This document shows positions 16,948 to 24,990 of a DNA stretch of 64,000 nt, piece after piece; position 1 is the first letter of the stretch; every line of letters begins with the position of its first letter. Below the pieces are notes generated by a model that was given only the letters and a program-made list of their open reading frames with translations, searched no databases and was not told the DNA's origin. The stretch is from Microbacterium sp. 2FI (GTDB lineage: Bacteria > Actinomycetota > Actinomycetes > Actinomycetales > Microbacteriaceae): assembly GCF_005502885.1 (NCBI RefSeq), contig NZ_SCMR01000014.1, positions 45,901-109,900 of the forward strand, read 5' to 3'. The position numbers were made by a program, and so were the translations under genes.

Positions 16948-18648
16948 TCAGCGGGTGACGGCGACGTTCACGACGGCGGTCGTGCCGCGCTTGACGGCGT
17001 CGACGGCGTCGGCGAGCACGCCGTCGAGCTCGTCCGGGTCCGAAACCTCGGCGGCGAACATGCCGAACGGCGTGGCGAACGCCGACAGTTCGGGCTGCGA
17101 CGACAGGTCGACGCCGAGGTGGTTCCGGGTCCGCACGGCTGCACCGTCGGGGTAGAAGCGCAGGTGGTTCATCTTCATCGACAGGTACTTCTTGTTGTTG
17201 ACGATGACGACGAGCAGCGGCAGTCCGTTGTCGGCGGCCGCGAGCAGCGACTGCACGATCGGGTTGTAGAGGAACGCGCCGTCGCCGATGGTGAGGATGA
17301 CGAAGCCGTCCTGCACCGCGAGCTTGACGCCCAGGGCGACAGCGATCCCCTGGCCGAGACCGCCCTGCACGTAGAAGTACGAGTCGGACCGTTCCCAGCC
17401 GACGTGGCGCTGCACGACGCGGCTGTGGGTGATCGTCTCGTCGACGACGACCGCGTCTTCTGCTCGCGCGATGCCGCGAAGGGCCATGGCGAGGGCGACC
17501 GGGTCGATCCCGCCGGAGGCGCCGGGGGCCCGCGAGCGCTGCTCGGCGGCATCCGTCTGCGAAGCCCACGCATCGTGCGCGGGCGCGAACGACGCCGCCC
17601 GCGCCGCGAAGTCGCCGCCGACCACGAGCGTCGCCTCACGCAACTGGGCGAGCGTCTCGGGCAGCGCGCCCTCGAGGTAGTGGTCGGCGTTCAGCACCTG
17701 GTAGACGATGTGCGGGCGCTGCGGCACCTCGTCGATGACGACCGTCTTCGCCGAGCCGGGCTTGCGGCTCGGCGGATAGAACGGGGCGCGGCAGTTGACG
17801 AGCAGGATCAGGTCGGCCTCATCGATGTGCGGCTCGAGGTCGGCGCCGAGGGCGAGCGGCCCGGTCTTCGGGTAGTTCGCGCATACGGCGGATGCCGGTT
17901 CGATCACGCCGATGCCGAGGTCGTCGGCGAGCGCGCGCAGCGCCTCGAAGCCGCCGGGCTCGCGGCCCGCGGTCTCGGTGATGATGATCGGACGCTCGGC
18001 ACGGGCGAGGAGCTCGGCCACCGCCGCGATGTCGGATGCCGCCGACACGCGTCGTCCGCGGGCGACGACCTCTTTGCGCACGGGCTTCGCTGCGGGCTCG
18101 AGCAGCACCTCGAGCGGCACGTTGAGGTAGACAGGCCCGGCCGGCTGACGCTCGGCGATCTCGCCGGAGCGCTTCACCAGCTCGTAGAGGGTCGAGACCG
18201 AGCCCGCCATCTGCGACCACTTGGTGAAGGGATCGGCGATCGGGTGCGTGCCGCCGACGATCGAGAGGTTGCGGTACCACTGGCCGCCGGGATCCTGCCC
18301 CGGTCCATCGCCGTAGGTGGTCGACTCGCTCGAGGCGACGACCATTCCGACGCCCGCGAGCAGTGCCCCGTGGACTGCCATCGACCCCTGCAGGAGTCCG
18401 GGTGCCGCGTGCAGCAGCACCGCCTGCACGCGGCGGGTGACGAGGCCGTACCCCGTCGCCATGCCGACGGCGACCGTCTCGTGCGTGAGGTCGAGGTAGC
18501 GGGGCGCATGCTCGCCGGCATCCTGACGACGAGCGAACGCCTCCCACGCCGGGGCCCATTCCGACCCCGGCGATGAGAAGACGACGTCGACGCCGAGGTC
18601 GGTGAGCGCGTCGATGAGCAGCTCACCGCCGTCGTACGTCTCGGTCAT
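16948..18648 (-). CDS. thiamine diphosphate-dependent enzyme (acetolactate synthase/benzoylformate decarboxylase type)
   Basis: A 566-residue ThDP enzyme of full length. The N-terminal Pyr domain has the activating glutamate in LTHETVAVGMATGYG (E57). The central domain spans about 190-340. The C-terminal PP domain has the ThDP/Mg motif GDGAFLYNP...VIVNN at normal spacing near 450-480. Members decarboxylate or ligate 2-oxo acids. Key ALS FAD-binding residues cannot be confirmed by eye, so a 2-oxoacid decarboxylase or carboligase on an aromatic or sugar-derived keto acid is the cautious call. It lies 4 bp after the amidohydrolase gene, in the same operon. Confidence 0.87.
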   Translation of the reverse strand: MTETYDGGELLIDALTDLGVDVVFSSPGSEWAPAWEAFARRQDAGEHAPRYLDLTHETVAVGMATGYGLVTRRVQAVLLHAAPGLLQGSMAVHGALLAGVGMVVASSESTTYGDGPGQDPGGQWYRNLSIVGGTHPIADPFTKWSQMAGSVSTLYELVKRSGEIAERQPAGPVYLNVPLEVLLEPAAKPVRKEVVARGRRVSAASDIAAVAELLARAERPIIITETAGREPGGFEALRALADDLGIGVIEPASAVCANYPKTGPLALGADLEPHIDEADLILLVNCRAPFYPPSRKPGSAKTVVIDEVPQRPHIVYQVLNADHYLEGALPETLAQLREATLVVGGDFAARAASFAPAHDAWASQTDAAEQRSRAPGASGGIDPVALAMALRGIARAEDAVVVDETITHSRVVQRHVGWERSDSYFYVQGGLGQGIAVALGVKLAVQDGFVILTIGDGAFLYNPIVQSLLAAADNGLPLLVVIVNNKKYLSMKMNHLRFYPDGAAVRTRNHLGVDLSSQPELSAFATPFGMFAAEVSDPDELDGVLADAVDAVKRGTTAVVNVAVTR

Positions 18649-18652
18649 GGGA

Positions 18653-19555
18653 TCAGCTCTCCGCCTTCGCCGATGATCCTGCGGCCGCGCCGGCCGTCTC
18701 GGGGATGTCCCAGTCGAGGACCTTGCAGATGCCCTTGCCCATGATCCAGTCCAGTTCCTCGGGCGAGAAGGTGTAGTACTTCGTGAACTGCTCGACGGTA
18801 TCGGTCCAGGTGAGGCCGTGACCGAGCAGGCGCGTGATGTCGGTGCCGAAGTGGGCACGTTCCGGACCCATCTTGTCAACAACCTCGCGCACGTACTTCT
18901 CGATGTTGTAGTTGGGGAAGGGCTCGGTCGAGTAGCCCGGCAGCGCCGAGACCTTCACCGAGATGTTCGGGTGCACGTGCAGGTCGGCGGTCTCCTGAAC
19001 CCAGTAGCCGATCGCGTCATCGACGCAGCGGGCCATGATGCCCATGTGGTCGATGATGATCTTCAGATCGGGGTGCTTCTCGGCGATCTGGCCGAGCTCG
19101 GCCTTCCAGATCGGCGCGTGCACCATCGTCGGGATGCCCAGCTTCTCGGCCAACGGCCAGTACCAGTCGTTGGTGCCGTCGATCATCCAGTTGCGGTCCT
19201 GCGGGCGGTGGAAGGTCAGGCGCACGCCCTTGATGTGCTCGCTGTCCTTGATGAAGTGCAGCAGCCGCTCGCCCTCTTCGGGATCGTTCTGGGGCACGCG
19301 GGCCATGATCCCGAACCGGCCGTCGTACTGCTCTGCCGCCTCGAGGGCGTAGTCGATGCGGTCCCCCTCCCACGACGGGGGCAGGATCAGCGCGCGGTTG
19401 ACGCCGGCCTCGTCCATGAGCGAGATGGCCTCTTCCGCGAGGAAGGCCTCCTCACGATGCCCGTTGAGACGAATGCGCTCGCGGGCGCCCGGGACCCAGG
19501 GGCGGTCCGGCGTCTCTTCCTTCCAGAGGTGGATCTGCGAATCGACGATGAACAA
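18653..19555 (-). CDS. amidohydrolase-family (2-pyrone-4,6-dicarboxylate hydrolase-like) protein
   Basis: A 300-residue TIM-barrel hydrolase of the amidohydrolase_2 family, first gene of the operon to 14947. It opens with FIVDSQIHLW, where the usual first HxH is reduced to QxH, then RALILPPSWEGDRIDYALEAAEQYDGRFGIMARV, KGVRLTF, IIDHMGIMAR (candidate ligand His) and FGTDITRLLG (candidate catalytic Asp). Family members hydrolyse lactones of protocatechuate or gallate catabolism or decarboxylate aromatic acids. Sequence alone does not separate these. The divergent region to the next gene carries the shared ATCGTGCACGGTT motif. Confidence 0.83.
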   Translation of the reverse strand: MFIVDSQIHLWKEETPDRPWVPGARERIRLNGHREEAFLAEEAISLMDEAGVNRALILPPSWEGDRIDYALEAAEQYDGRFGIMARVPQNDPEEGERLLHFIKDSEHIKGVRLTFHRPQDRNWMIDGTNDWYWPLAEKLGIPTMVHAPIWKAELGQIAEKHPDLKIIIDHMGIMARCVDDAIGYWVQETADLHVHPNISVKVSALPGYSTEPFPNYNIEKYVREVVDKMGPERAHFGTDITRLLGHGLTWTDTVEQFTKYYTFSPEELDWIMGKGICKVLDWDIPETAGAAAGSSAKAES

Positions 19556-19703
19556 CGGTCTTCCTCACGTTCGTGTTGCTGGGCCGGTCTGCCGCGTCGG
19601 CGATGACTCGGTCACCGGCTGGGCCAGTCGGCTCCAGTGCAAGCGAACGTATCCCGGGGTCTCGGCGCTAGCCAGGGTCGGGAGCGCACGTTTAGGTTTC
19701 CGG

Positions 19704-19729
19704 ATCGTGCACGGTTCCGGGGCAGTGCA
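19704..19729. promoter_or_regulatory. shared ATCGTGCACGGTT motif in divergent promoter region
   Basis: ATCGTGCACGGTT (19704-19716), then GGGGCA (19719-19724) and GTGCAC, between the amidohydrolase operon and the siderophore-interacting protein gene. It matches 5206-5218 exactly over 13 bp. A TTAGGTTT half-site at 19692-19699 resembles half a DtxR box, but its other half is not conserved. Confidence 0.45.
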
Positions 19730-19793
19730 CCGGTGTCGTCGTGGTTGGCTGAGATGGGCCCGTCCTGTGGGCGGCGCCGGAAGGAGATCACCC

Positions 19794-20693
19794 ATGACGG
19801 ATGCCGCTGCCGCCGCTTCGGGACCGCGCGGGCGAACCGGGCGCCCCGGTGTCGACCCGGCTTCGCCGTTCTTCCGCGCCGGCGGGCGGAACCGGTTCAC
19901 GGCGCGCCGCGCCCGCGTGATCGGCGTCGAGCAGGTGGCGCCGGCGATGCTGCGCGTGCGCGTGTCGGGACCGGACTTCGCCGACTTCGTCAGCACCGGA
20001 CCCGCCGACCACGTGCGCGTGTTCTTCCCCGACCCCGAGACCGGCGAGCTCGTCGCACCGGTCGCCGTCGGGCCGGGCGAGGACGGCATCGTGCGCCCCG
20101 AGGCGCCCGTGCATGCCCGAGACTTCACGCCGCTGCGGGTGGCGCGGGTCGGCGCCGAGGTCGCCGTCGACATCGACTTCTATCTGCATCCGTCACCCGG
20201 GCCCGCCGCCGTGTGGGCGTCACGGGCCCGGCTCGGCGACGAGCTCGTCATCGTCGGCCCGCGCGGCTCGAAGGGCGCTCCGCAGGGGGCCGCCCGGCTC
20301 GTGCTGGTGTGCGACGAGACGGCACTGCAATCGGCGACGCGGTGGGCCGCGGAGGTGCCGGCATCGACCGTCATCGACCTCATCGCGGTGGCTGCGGACA
20401 ATGGCGAGTGGATCGCCGGCTACATCGCCGAGACGGCGGGGCGGGCTGATGTGCGCCTGCGCCTCGTCGGCGCCGGCCGCGATGACGCCCTCGTCGAGGC
20501 GGTGCGGGCGACGGCTCCGGATGCCGAGACCTTCGTGTTCGCCGCGGGTGAGGCGTCGGCTCTCGTGCCGGTGCGCCGGTTCCTGCGCAGCCTCGGCCTC
20601 GCACCCGAGCAGGTCGCCCTCAGCGGGTACTGGAAGCAGGGCACGACGGGCTTCGACCACCACGCCCCGATCGACCCCGCCGACCCCGACTGA
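19794..20693 (+). CDS. siderophore-interacting protein (FAD/NADP ferric reductase family)
   Basis: A 299-residue SIP-family protein. The N-terminal FAD-binding barrel includes RVSGPDFADF, HVRVFFPD and HARDFTPLRV near 100. The DFYLHPSPGPAAVWASRARLGDELVIVGPRGS segment is diagnostic. The C-terminal NAD(P)H domain ends with the family ALSGYWKQGTTGFDHH signature. These cytoplasmic enzymes reduce ferric siderophores to release iron. AAGGAG lies 7 bp before the ATG. It is convergent with the MFS gene, 5 bp apart. The Ala/Arg/Gly-rich first 35 residues are probably disordered. Confidence 0.92.
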   Translation: MTDAAAAASGPRGRTGRPGVDPASPFFRAGGRNRFTARRARVIGVEQVAPAMLRVRVSGPDFADFVSTGPADHVRVFFPDPETGELVAPVAVGPGEDGIVRPEAPVHARDFTPLRVARVGAEVAVDIDFYLHPSPGPAAVWASRARLGDELVIVGPRGSKGAPQGAARLVLVCDETALQSATRWAAEVPASTVIDLIAVAADNGEWIAGYIAETAGRADVRLRLVGAGRDDALVEAVRATAPDAETFVFAAGEASALVPVRRFLRSLGLAPEQVALSGYWKQGTTGFDHHAPIDPADPD

Positions 20694-20698
20694 GCGGG

Positions 20699-22258
20699 TT
20701 ACTGCGCCTCGACCGGCGCCTCCCACGCAGCCGTCGAGGGCACCGGACGCCGCAGGAACAGCACCGCGACCACGCCGACGAGCATGACGGCGGCCGGCAG
20801 CAGGATCGCCTGTGACATCGCCACCGCGAACGGCTCGGCGATCGCGGGCGGCAGCGCGCCGCTGCCGAAACTGCCGCCCGACTCGCCTGCGCCCGGGATG
20901 TTCGCCTCGATGCGGGCCTGCATGAACACGGCGATCGCGGCCGAGCCGAGAACCGAGCCGATCGTGCGGGTGGTGTTGTAGATGCCCGCGCCCGCGCCCG
21001 CCTGCCGCGGCGAGAGGTTGCGGGTGGCGGTGGTGGCGAGCGGCCCCCACATGCCGGCGTTGCCGACGCCCATGATGAACGACGGGATCAGGTACATCCA
21101 GATCGGGGTGTCGAGGTTCATCAGGACCGAGTAGAGGACGAGCGACCCGGCGACCAGCAGCAGGCCCGGCACGAGCAGCACGCGCGGGTCGGTGCGGTCG
21201 AGCCACCGGCCCGCGAGGGGCGAGAGGACGCCGGCGGCGACCGCCATCGGCACGAGCAGCAGCGCGGCCTCGGTGGGCGAGAGCCCCCGCGCGAGCTGGA
21301 TGAAGAACATGAGCGGCAGCGACATGCTGGTCACGGTGAACCCGACCGTGGCGATGCCGATGTTCGCGACCGAGAAGTTGCGGTCGCGGAACAGCTCCAT
21401 CGGCACGAGCGGCTCGCTCTTGGTGCGGAACTGCTGCCAGATGAACAGGCCGAGCACCCCGACGCCGGTGATGATGAGCCCCCACACGGTGATGGGTCCC
21501 CAGATCACGCCCCAGTCATAGGTCTCGCCCTCCTGCAGCCCGAAGACGATGAGGAACAGCGCGGTCGCGCTCAGGAACACGCCGACCAGGTCGAACCGGT
21601 GGGGGTGCGTCTCGAGCTTGGGCACCAGCATCCAGGCCAGGACGAATCCGACGATGCCGACGGGGATGTTGATGAAGAAGATCCACTCCCACCCGAAGCC
21701 GTCCACCAGCAAGCCGCCGGCGAGCGGGCCGACGAGCATCGCGACGCCGGACGTCGCGCCCCACAGGCCCATCGCCGCGCCCCGCTGGTTCGGCGGGAAG
21801 GTGCGCGTGATGATCGCCATCGTCTGAGGCGTCATCATCGCAGCCCCCAGGCCCTGCACCGCGCGGAACGCGATGAGCGCGCCGAGCGTCGGCGACAGTC
21901 CGCACGCGAGCGAGGCGAGCGTGAAGACCGTGAGGCCGATGAGGTAGATGTTCTTGGGTCCGAACCGGTCGCCGAGGCGCCCCGTGATCAGCAGCGGCAC
22001 GGCGTAGGCGAGCAGGTACGCCGAGGTCACCCACACGACGTTGTCGAGGTTGTTCGAGTCGGGGTCGAGGGCCGCCTTGATCGCGGGGTTCGCCACCGAC
22101 ACGATCGTCGTGTCGACGAGGATCATGAAGAACCCGATGACCAGCGCCCACAGCGCCGGCCACGGATTGCGGGCGGGCGGCGTCGCGGCGGATGCGGTGC
22201 CGGCGGGTGCTTCGGCGGGGCGGGCGGATGCTGCGCCCGGCGTCTCGGAGTGCTTCAC
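20699..22258 (-). CDS. DHA2-family MFS drug exporter (14 helices)
   Basis: A 519-residue major-facilitator protein of the EmrB/QacA type. Typical features are the first helix with ILVDTTIVSVANPAI, the loop motif GRLGDRFGPKNIYLIG, and helix 5 antiporter motif GPLAGGLLVDGFGWEWIFFINIPVG. The GTG at 22258 overlaps the PadR stop (GTGA, 22255-22258), so regulator and pump are co-translated, the usual arrangement of a PadR-controlled multidrug pump. The region upstream of the pair has a perfect 16-bp palindrome. Export of a toxic aromatic or antibiotic by proton antiport is inferred from the family. Confidence 0.92.
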   Translation of the reverse strand: MKHSETPGAASARPAEAPAGTASAATPPARNPWPALWALVIGFFMILVDTTIVSVANPAIKAALDPDSNNLDNVVWVTSAYLLAYAVPLLITGRLGDRFGPKNIYLIGLTVFTLASLACGLSPTLGALIAFRAVQGLGAAMMTPQTMAIITRTFPPNQRGAAMGLWGATSGVAMLVGPLAGGLLVDGFGWEWIFFINIPVGIVGFVLAWMLVPKLETHPHRFDLVGVFLSATALFLIVFGLQEGETYDWGVIWGPITVWGLIITGVGVLGLFIWQQFRTKSEPLVPMELFRDRNFSVANIGIATVGFTVTSMSLPLMFFIQLARGLSPTEAALLLVPMAVAAGVLSPLAGRWLDRTDPRVLLVPGLLLVAGSLVLYSVLMNLDTPIWMYLIPSFIMGVGNAGMWGPLATTATRNLSPRQAGAGAGIYNTTRTIGSVLGSAAIAVFMQARIEANIPGAGESGGSFGSGALPPAIAEPFAVAMSQAILLPAAVMLVGVVAVLFLRRPVPSTAAWEAPVEAQ

Positions 22259-22875
22259 TGTCGTGCTGCCTTTCGCTGAGCGAGATAGCGTTCCGAGGGC
22301 TCGGCTGCGCGCCCCCAGGGGAAGTCGGGTCGGTCGATGCGCTCGAGCAGGGCGTCGAGCCACGCGAGCTCGGCGCCGCGCAGCGTCTCGTCGCGGTCGA
22401 CCTCGAGCAGATACTGCGCCGGCACGCCCTTGTCGCGGGCGAAGCGGTGGCCCTCGGCGAGCGCGGCGCGCGCCTCGGCGAGCGCCGTGCGGCGGATCCG
22501 CAGCAGGGCCACGGCCTCGGCCCGCTCGAGGTTGTGCGCCTCGGCGAGGGCGATCCGGAACTCTGCGGGCCGGTCGATGCGCGCGAGCTCGCGCCGCACC
22601 CACTCGCCGACGACGGCGGATCCGGCATACGTCAGCGCGTACGTCGTGCGCTCGGGGCGGTTGCCGCCGCGATCGACGCCGACCTCGGCGACGAGCCCCG
22701 CCTTCTCGAGCCGCGCGACGGTGTGGTACATCGTGCCGTTCGTGATCGGCACGAGGCGATCGTCGCGGCGCATGCGCATGAGCCGGATCATCTCGTAGGG
22801 GTGCATGTCGCCCTCGTCGAGGAGCGCGAGGACCATGATCCCCAGCGGGGTGATGCGGTCGACGGCGTCAGTCAT
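22255..22875 (-). CDS. PadR-family transcriptional regulator
   Basis: A 206-residue PadR-type repressor. The N-terminal winged helix is clear: LGIMVLALLDEGDMHPYEMIRLM, the recognition region ITNGTMYHTVARLEKAGLV, and the wing GNRPERTTYALT. The C-terminal coiled-coil dimerisation domain (about 100-200) is rich in Ala, Arg, Glu and Leu. It probably represses its own operon through the palindrome at 22895-22910, which overlaps the -10. It is released by a phenolic or drug ligand in characterised homologues. CGGAG precedes the ATG. Confidence 0.9.
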   Translation of the reverse strand: MTDAVDRITPLGIMVLALLDEGDMHPYEMIRLMRMRRDDRLVPITNGTMYHTVARLEKAGLVAEVGVDRGGNRPERTTYALTYAGSAVVGEWVRRELARIDRPAEFRIALAEAHNLERAEAVALLRIRRTALAEARAALAEGHRFARDKGVPAQYLLEVDRDETLRGAELAWLDALLERIDRPDFPWGRAAEPSERYLAQRKAARQ

Positions 22876-22894
22876 GCGATTGCTCCGAATTGGT

Positions 22895-22910
22895 TAGTCC
22901 ACGTGGACTA
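22895..22910. promoter_or_regulatory. perfect 16-bp palindromic PadR operator
   Basis: TAGTCCACGTGGACTA is a perfect palindrome 20 bp upstream of the PadR start, overlapping the candidate -10 (TATAGT on the minus strand, 22912-22907). Confidence 0.75.
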
Positions 22911-22936
22911 TACGCGGCCCCGCGGACGGTTGTCAC
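22907..22936 (-). promoter_or_regulatory. promoter of the PadR/MFS operon
   Basis: On the minus strand GTGACA (22936-22931), an 18-bp spacer and TATAGT (22912-22907) make a good -35/-10 pair. The palindromic operator covers the -10. Confidence 0.55.
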
Positions 22937-22954
22937 GTTCTCGCGCCACGCCGG

Positions 22955-22960
22955 GATAAT
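22955..22960 (+). promoter_or_regulatory. -10-like hexamer for leaderless purC
   Basis: GATAAT ends 6 bp before the purC GTG at 22967, with no Shine-Dalgarno, suggesting a leaderless transcript. Confidence 0.45.
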
Positions 22961-22966
22961 GGGCGG

Positions 22967-23926
22967 GTGACGGATGCCGCTCCCCTCGACCTCGCCGGAT
23001 GGCGCCACGTCTACTCAGGCAAGGTGCGCGATCTGTACGAGCCCGACTCCGATGCCGCGTCGGCGGCTGCCGCCGACCGGATGCTGGTCGTCGCGAGCGA
23101 CCGCGTGAGCGCATTCGACCACGTGCTCTCGCCCGGGATCCCCGACAAGGGCGTGCTGCTGACGACGCTGAGCCTGTGGTGGTTCGATCAGCTCGCCGGC
23201 GCCGACGGCGGGCGCAGCATCCCGAACCATCTCGCCGCGGCGCATGTGCTGACCCTCGGCGCCGACGGTCGGGCGAACACCGCCGACGACGTGGTCTCGC
23301 TCATCCCCGCCGCCGTCACGGGGCGATCGATGGTCGTGAAGAATCTCGACATGCAGCCGATCGAATGCGTCGTGCGCGGCTACCTCACCGGCTCGGGCTG
23401 GGCCGAGTACCGCGAGAGCCGCACCGTGTGCGGCATCGCGCTGCCCGACGGACTCACCGACGGCGACCGACTTCCCGAGCCGATCTTCACGCCCGCCTAC
23501 AAGGCGCCGATGGGCGAGCACGACGAGAACATCTCGTTCGAGCAGACCGTCGAACTCGTCGGCGCCGAGCGCGCGGCGGAGCTTCGTGACCTCTCCCTCG
23601 AGATCTACACGCGCGCTGCGCGCACCGCCGAGGCGCACGGGCTGATCCTCGCCGACACGAAGTTCGAGTTCGGCCTCGACGCCGAGGGCGTGCTGACCCT
23701 CGCCGACGAGGTGCTCACGAGCGACTCGTCGCGGTACTGGGATGCCGAGGCATGGGCCGCCGGAACGACGCCGGCCGAGCGGATGGCGAGCTTCGACAAG
23801 CAGATCGTCCGCAACTGGCTGGCCGAGAACTGGGACAAGCAGGGCGAGCCGCCGGCACTCCCGGCCGAGATCGTCGAGCGCACCGCCGACCGGTACCGCG
23901 AGCTCCTCGGGCTCCTCACCGGCTGA
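22967..23926 (+). CDS. purC: phosphoribosylaminoimidazole-succinocarboxamide synthase (SAICAR synthetase)
   Basis: A 319-residue SAICAR synthetase that joins CAIR and aspartate in de novo purine synthesis. HVYSGKVRDLYE at the N-terminus and VASDRVSAFDHVLSPGIPDKG are the ATP-binding signatures; VVRGYLTGSGWAEY, EPIFTPAYKA and LILADTKFEFGLD complete the conserved set. It starts at GTG 22967. Tandem CCCTGGCC repeats and an 81-bp palindrome follow the stop. purS and purQ, often close neighbours, are 7.3 kb away beyond the catE-like and ceb genes. Confidence 0.96.
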   Translation: MTDAAPLDLAGWRHVYSGKVRDLYEPDSDAASAAAADRMLVVASDRVSAFDHVLSPGIPDKGVLLTTLSLWWFDQLAGADGGRSIPNHLAAAHVLTLGADGRANTADDVVSLIPAAVTGRSMVVKNLDMQPIECVVRGYLTGSGWAEYRESRTVCGIALPDGLTDGDRLPEPIFTPAYKAPMGEHDENISFEQTVELVGAERAAELRDLSLEIYTRAARTAEAHGLILADTKFEFGLDAEGVLTLADEVLTSDSSRYWDAEAWAAGTTPAERMASFDKQIVRNWLAENWDKQGEPPALPAEIVERTADRYRELLGLLTG

Positions 23927-23958
23927 CCCCCTGGCCCCCGGCCCTGGCCCCTGGCCCC
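23927..23958. repeat. short CCCTGGCC tandem repeat
   Basis: Three near-copies of CCCTGGCCC follow directly on the purC stop and run up to the first 81-bp palindrome. Confidence 0.6.
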
Positions 23959-23968
23959 TTCTCCCGTA

Positions 23969-24049
23969 CCGAAAACCTGGTCGGTCACGACGACACCCCG
24001 ACGGACGGTCGTTCGGCCCGGCGTGTCGGATGACGGGCCGGGTTTTCGG
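23969..24049. repeat. 81-bp palindromic intergenic element, copy 1 (family CCGAAAACC)
   Basis: Outer arms CCGAAAACC (23969-23977) and GGTTTTCGG (24041-24049). It is about 81% identical by ungapped alignment (66/81 by eye) to 24991-25071. It lies between convergent stops of purC and the CatE-like gene, so it may act as a two-way transcript end. Confidence 0.75.
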
Positions 24050-24062
24050 CCCGCCGACCGGG

Positions 24063-24962
24063 TCAGGCGACCGTCGCGTGCAGGGCGTTGCGCCACGGAT
24101 CGTCGAACGAGACCGTCTGCCCGTCGTCGCGCAGGGCGACGCCGTGGTGCCGCAGGCGCTCACCCAGCGAGCCGAGGGCATCGGCATCCGGCAGTGCGAG
24201 ATCGACGCGACCGAGCCCGAGGGCCGGCATCCGCGGACCCGCCCCGCGCGAGTTCCACACGTTCATCGCCATGTGGTGGTGGTATCCGCCCGCGCTCACG
24301 AAGACGGCCTGGTTGCTGAGCCCGGCCGTCTCGTCGAAGCCGAGTGCGTCGACGTAGAAGGCGCGCGCGGTCGCGACATCGCCCACCGACAGGTGGACAT
24401 GGCCGATGGATGCCGCATCCTCCGCGGTCGAGCCGCGCACCACGTCGTCCGACAGGTGCTCCGAGAGGAATGTGTTCGGATCCAGGTACAGCGTCGCCAT
24501 CTCGATCTGGCCGTGCACCCACGACCACTCGGTGCGCGCGCGGTCCCAGTAGAGCTCGATGCCGTTGCCCTCGGGATCGGTGAAGTAGAACGCCTGGCTC
24601 ACCAGGTGGTCGGCGGATCCTGTGAAGGTTCCCGGCGCGCTGCGCGCGACCGAGTACAGCGCGGCGGCGAGCGCCGCCTGAGATTCGAACAGGATCGCGG
24701 TGTGGAAGAGGCCGGCCGAGCCTGGCGTCGCGTGGCGCAGCGTCGCCTCGTGTCGCAGCACGACAAGTGCACGGCCCGCGCGACCGAGGGTCACCGTGTC
24801 GCCCTCGGCGGCGAGCACCTGCAGAGTGACGACGTCTCGGTAATACCGGGTCATCGCGTCGAGGTCGCCCACGAGGAGCGTGACGGCTCCCATGCCGGTG
24901 GCGGGGGCCAGTCGATCGGATGCTGCGCGCTCTTCATTCACGTGAATGAGAACCGTCGGCAT
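24063..24962 (-). CDS. CatE-like two-domain VOC protein (catechol 2,3-dioxygenase family)
   Basis: A 299-residue protein of the CatE type: two tandem VOC domains, about 22-130 and 165-290. The first has GAVTLLVGDLDAMTRYYRDVV and FYFTDPEGNGIELYWDR, with a candidate ligand Glu in GIELYWD. The second has IGHVHLSVGDVATARAFYVDALGFD and GGYHHHMAMNVW with candidate histidine ligands. Bacillus CatE opens catechol rings; many relatives are unassigned. It is a lone gene set between two copies of the same palindromic repeat, unlike its neighbours, which hints at insertion as a unit. It is not part of the aromatic operons at the left end. Confidence 0.85.
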   Translation of the reverse strand: MPTVLIHVNEERAASDRLAPATGMGAVTLLVGDLDAMTRYYRDVVTLQVLAAEGDTVTLGRAGRALVVLRHEATLRHATPGSAGLFHTAILFESQAALAAALYSVARSAPGTFTGSADHLVSQAFYFTDPEGNGIELYWDRARTEWSWVHGQIEMATLYLDPNTFLSEHLSDDVVRGSTAEDAASIGHVHLSVGDVATARAFYVDALGFDETAGLSNQAVFVSAGGYHHHMAMNVWNSRGAGPRMPALGLGRVDLALPDADALGSLGERLRHHGVALRDDGQTVSFDDPWRNALHATVA

Positions 24963-24990
24963 CCGCCCATCATTCCCCGACCCCGCTGTA

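Noticed and set aside
19692..19699. TTAGGTTT as a possible DtxR/IdeR box before the siderophore-interacting protein
   Set aside because: Only one half-site matches; the dyad partner is absent.
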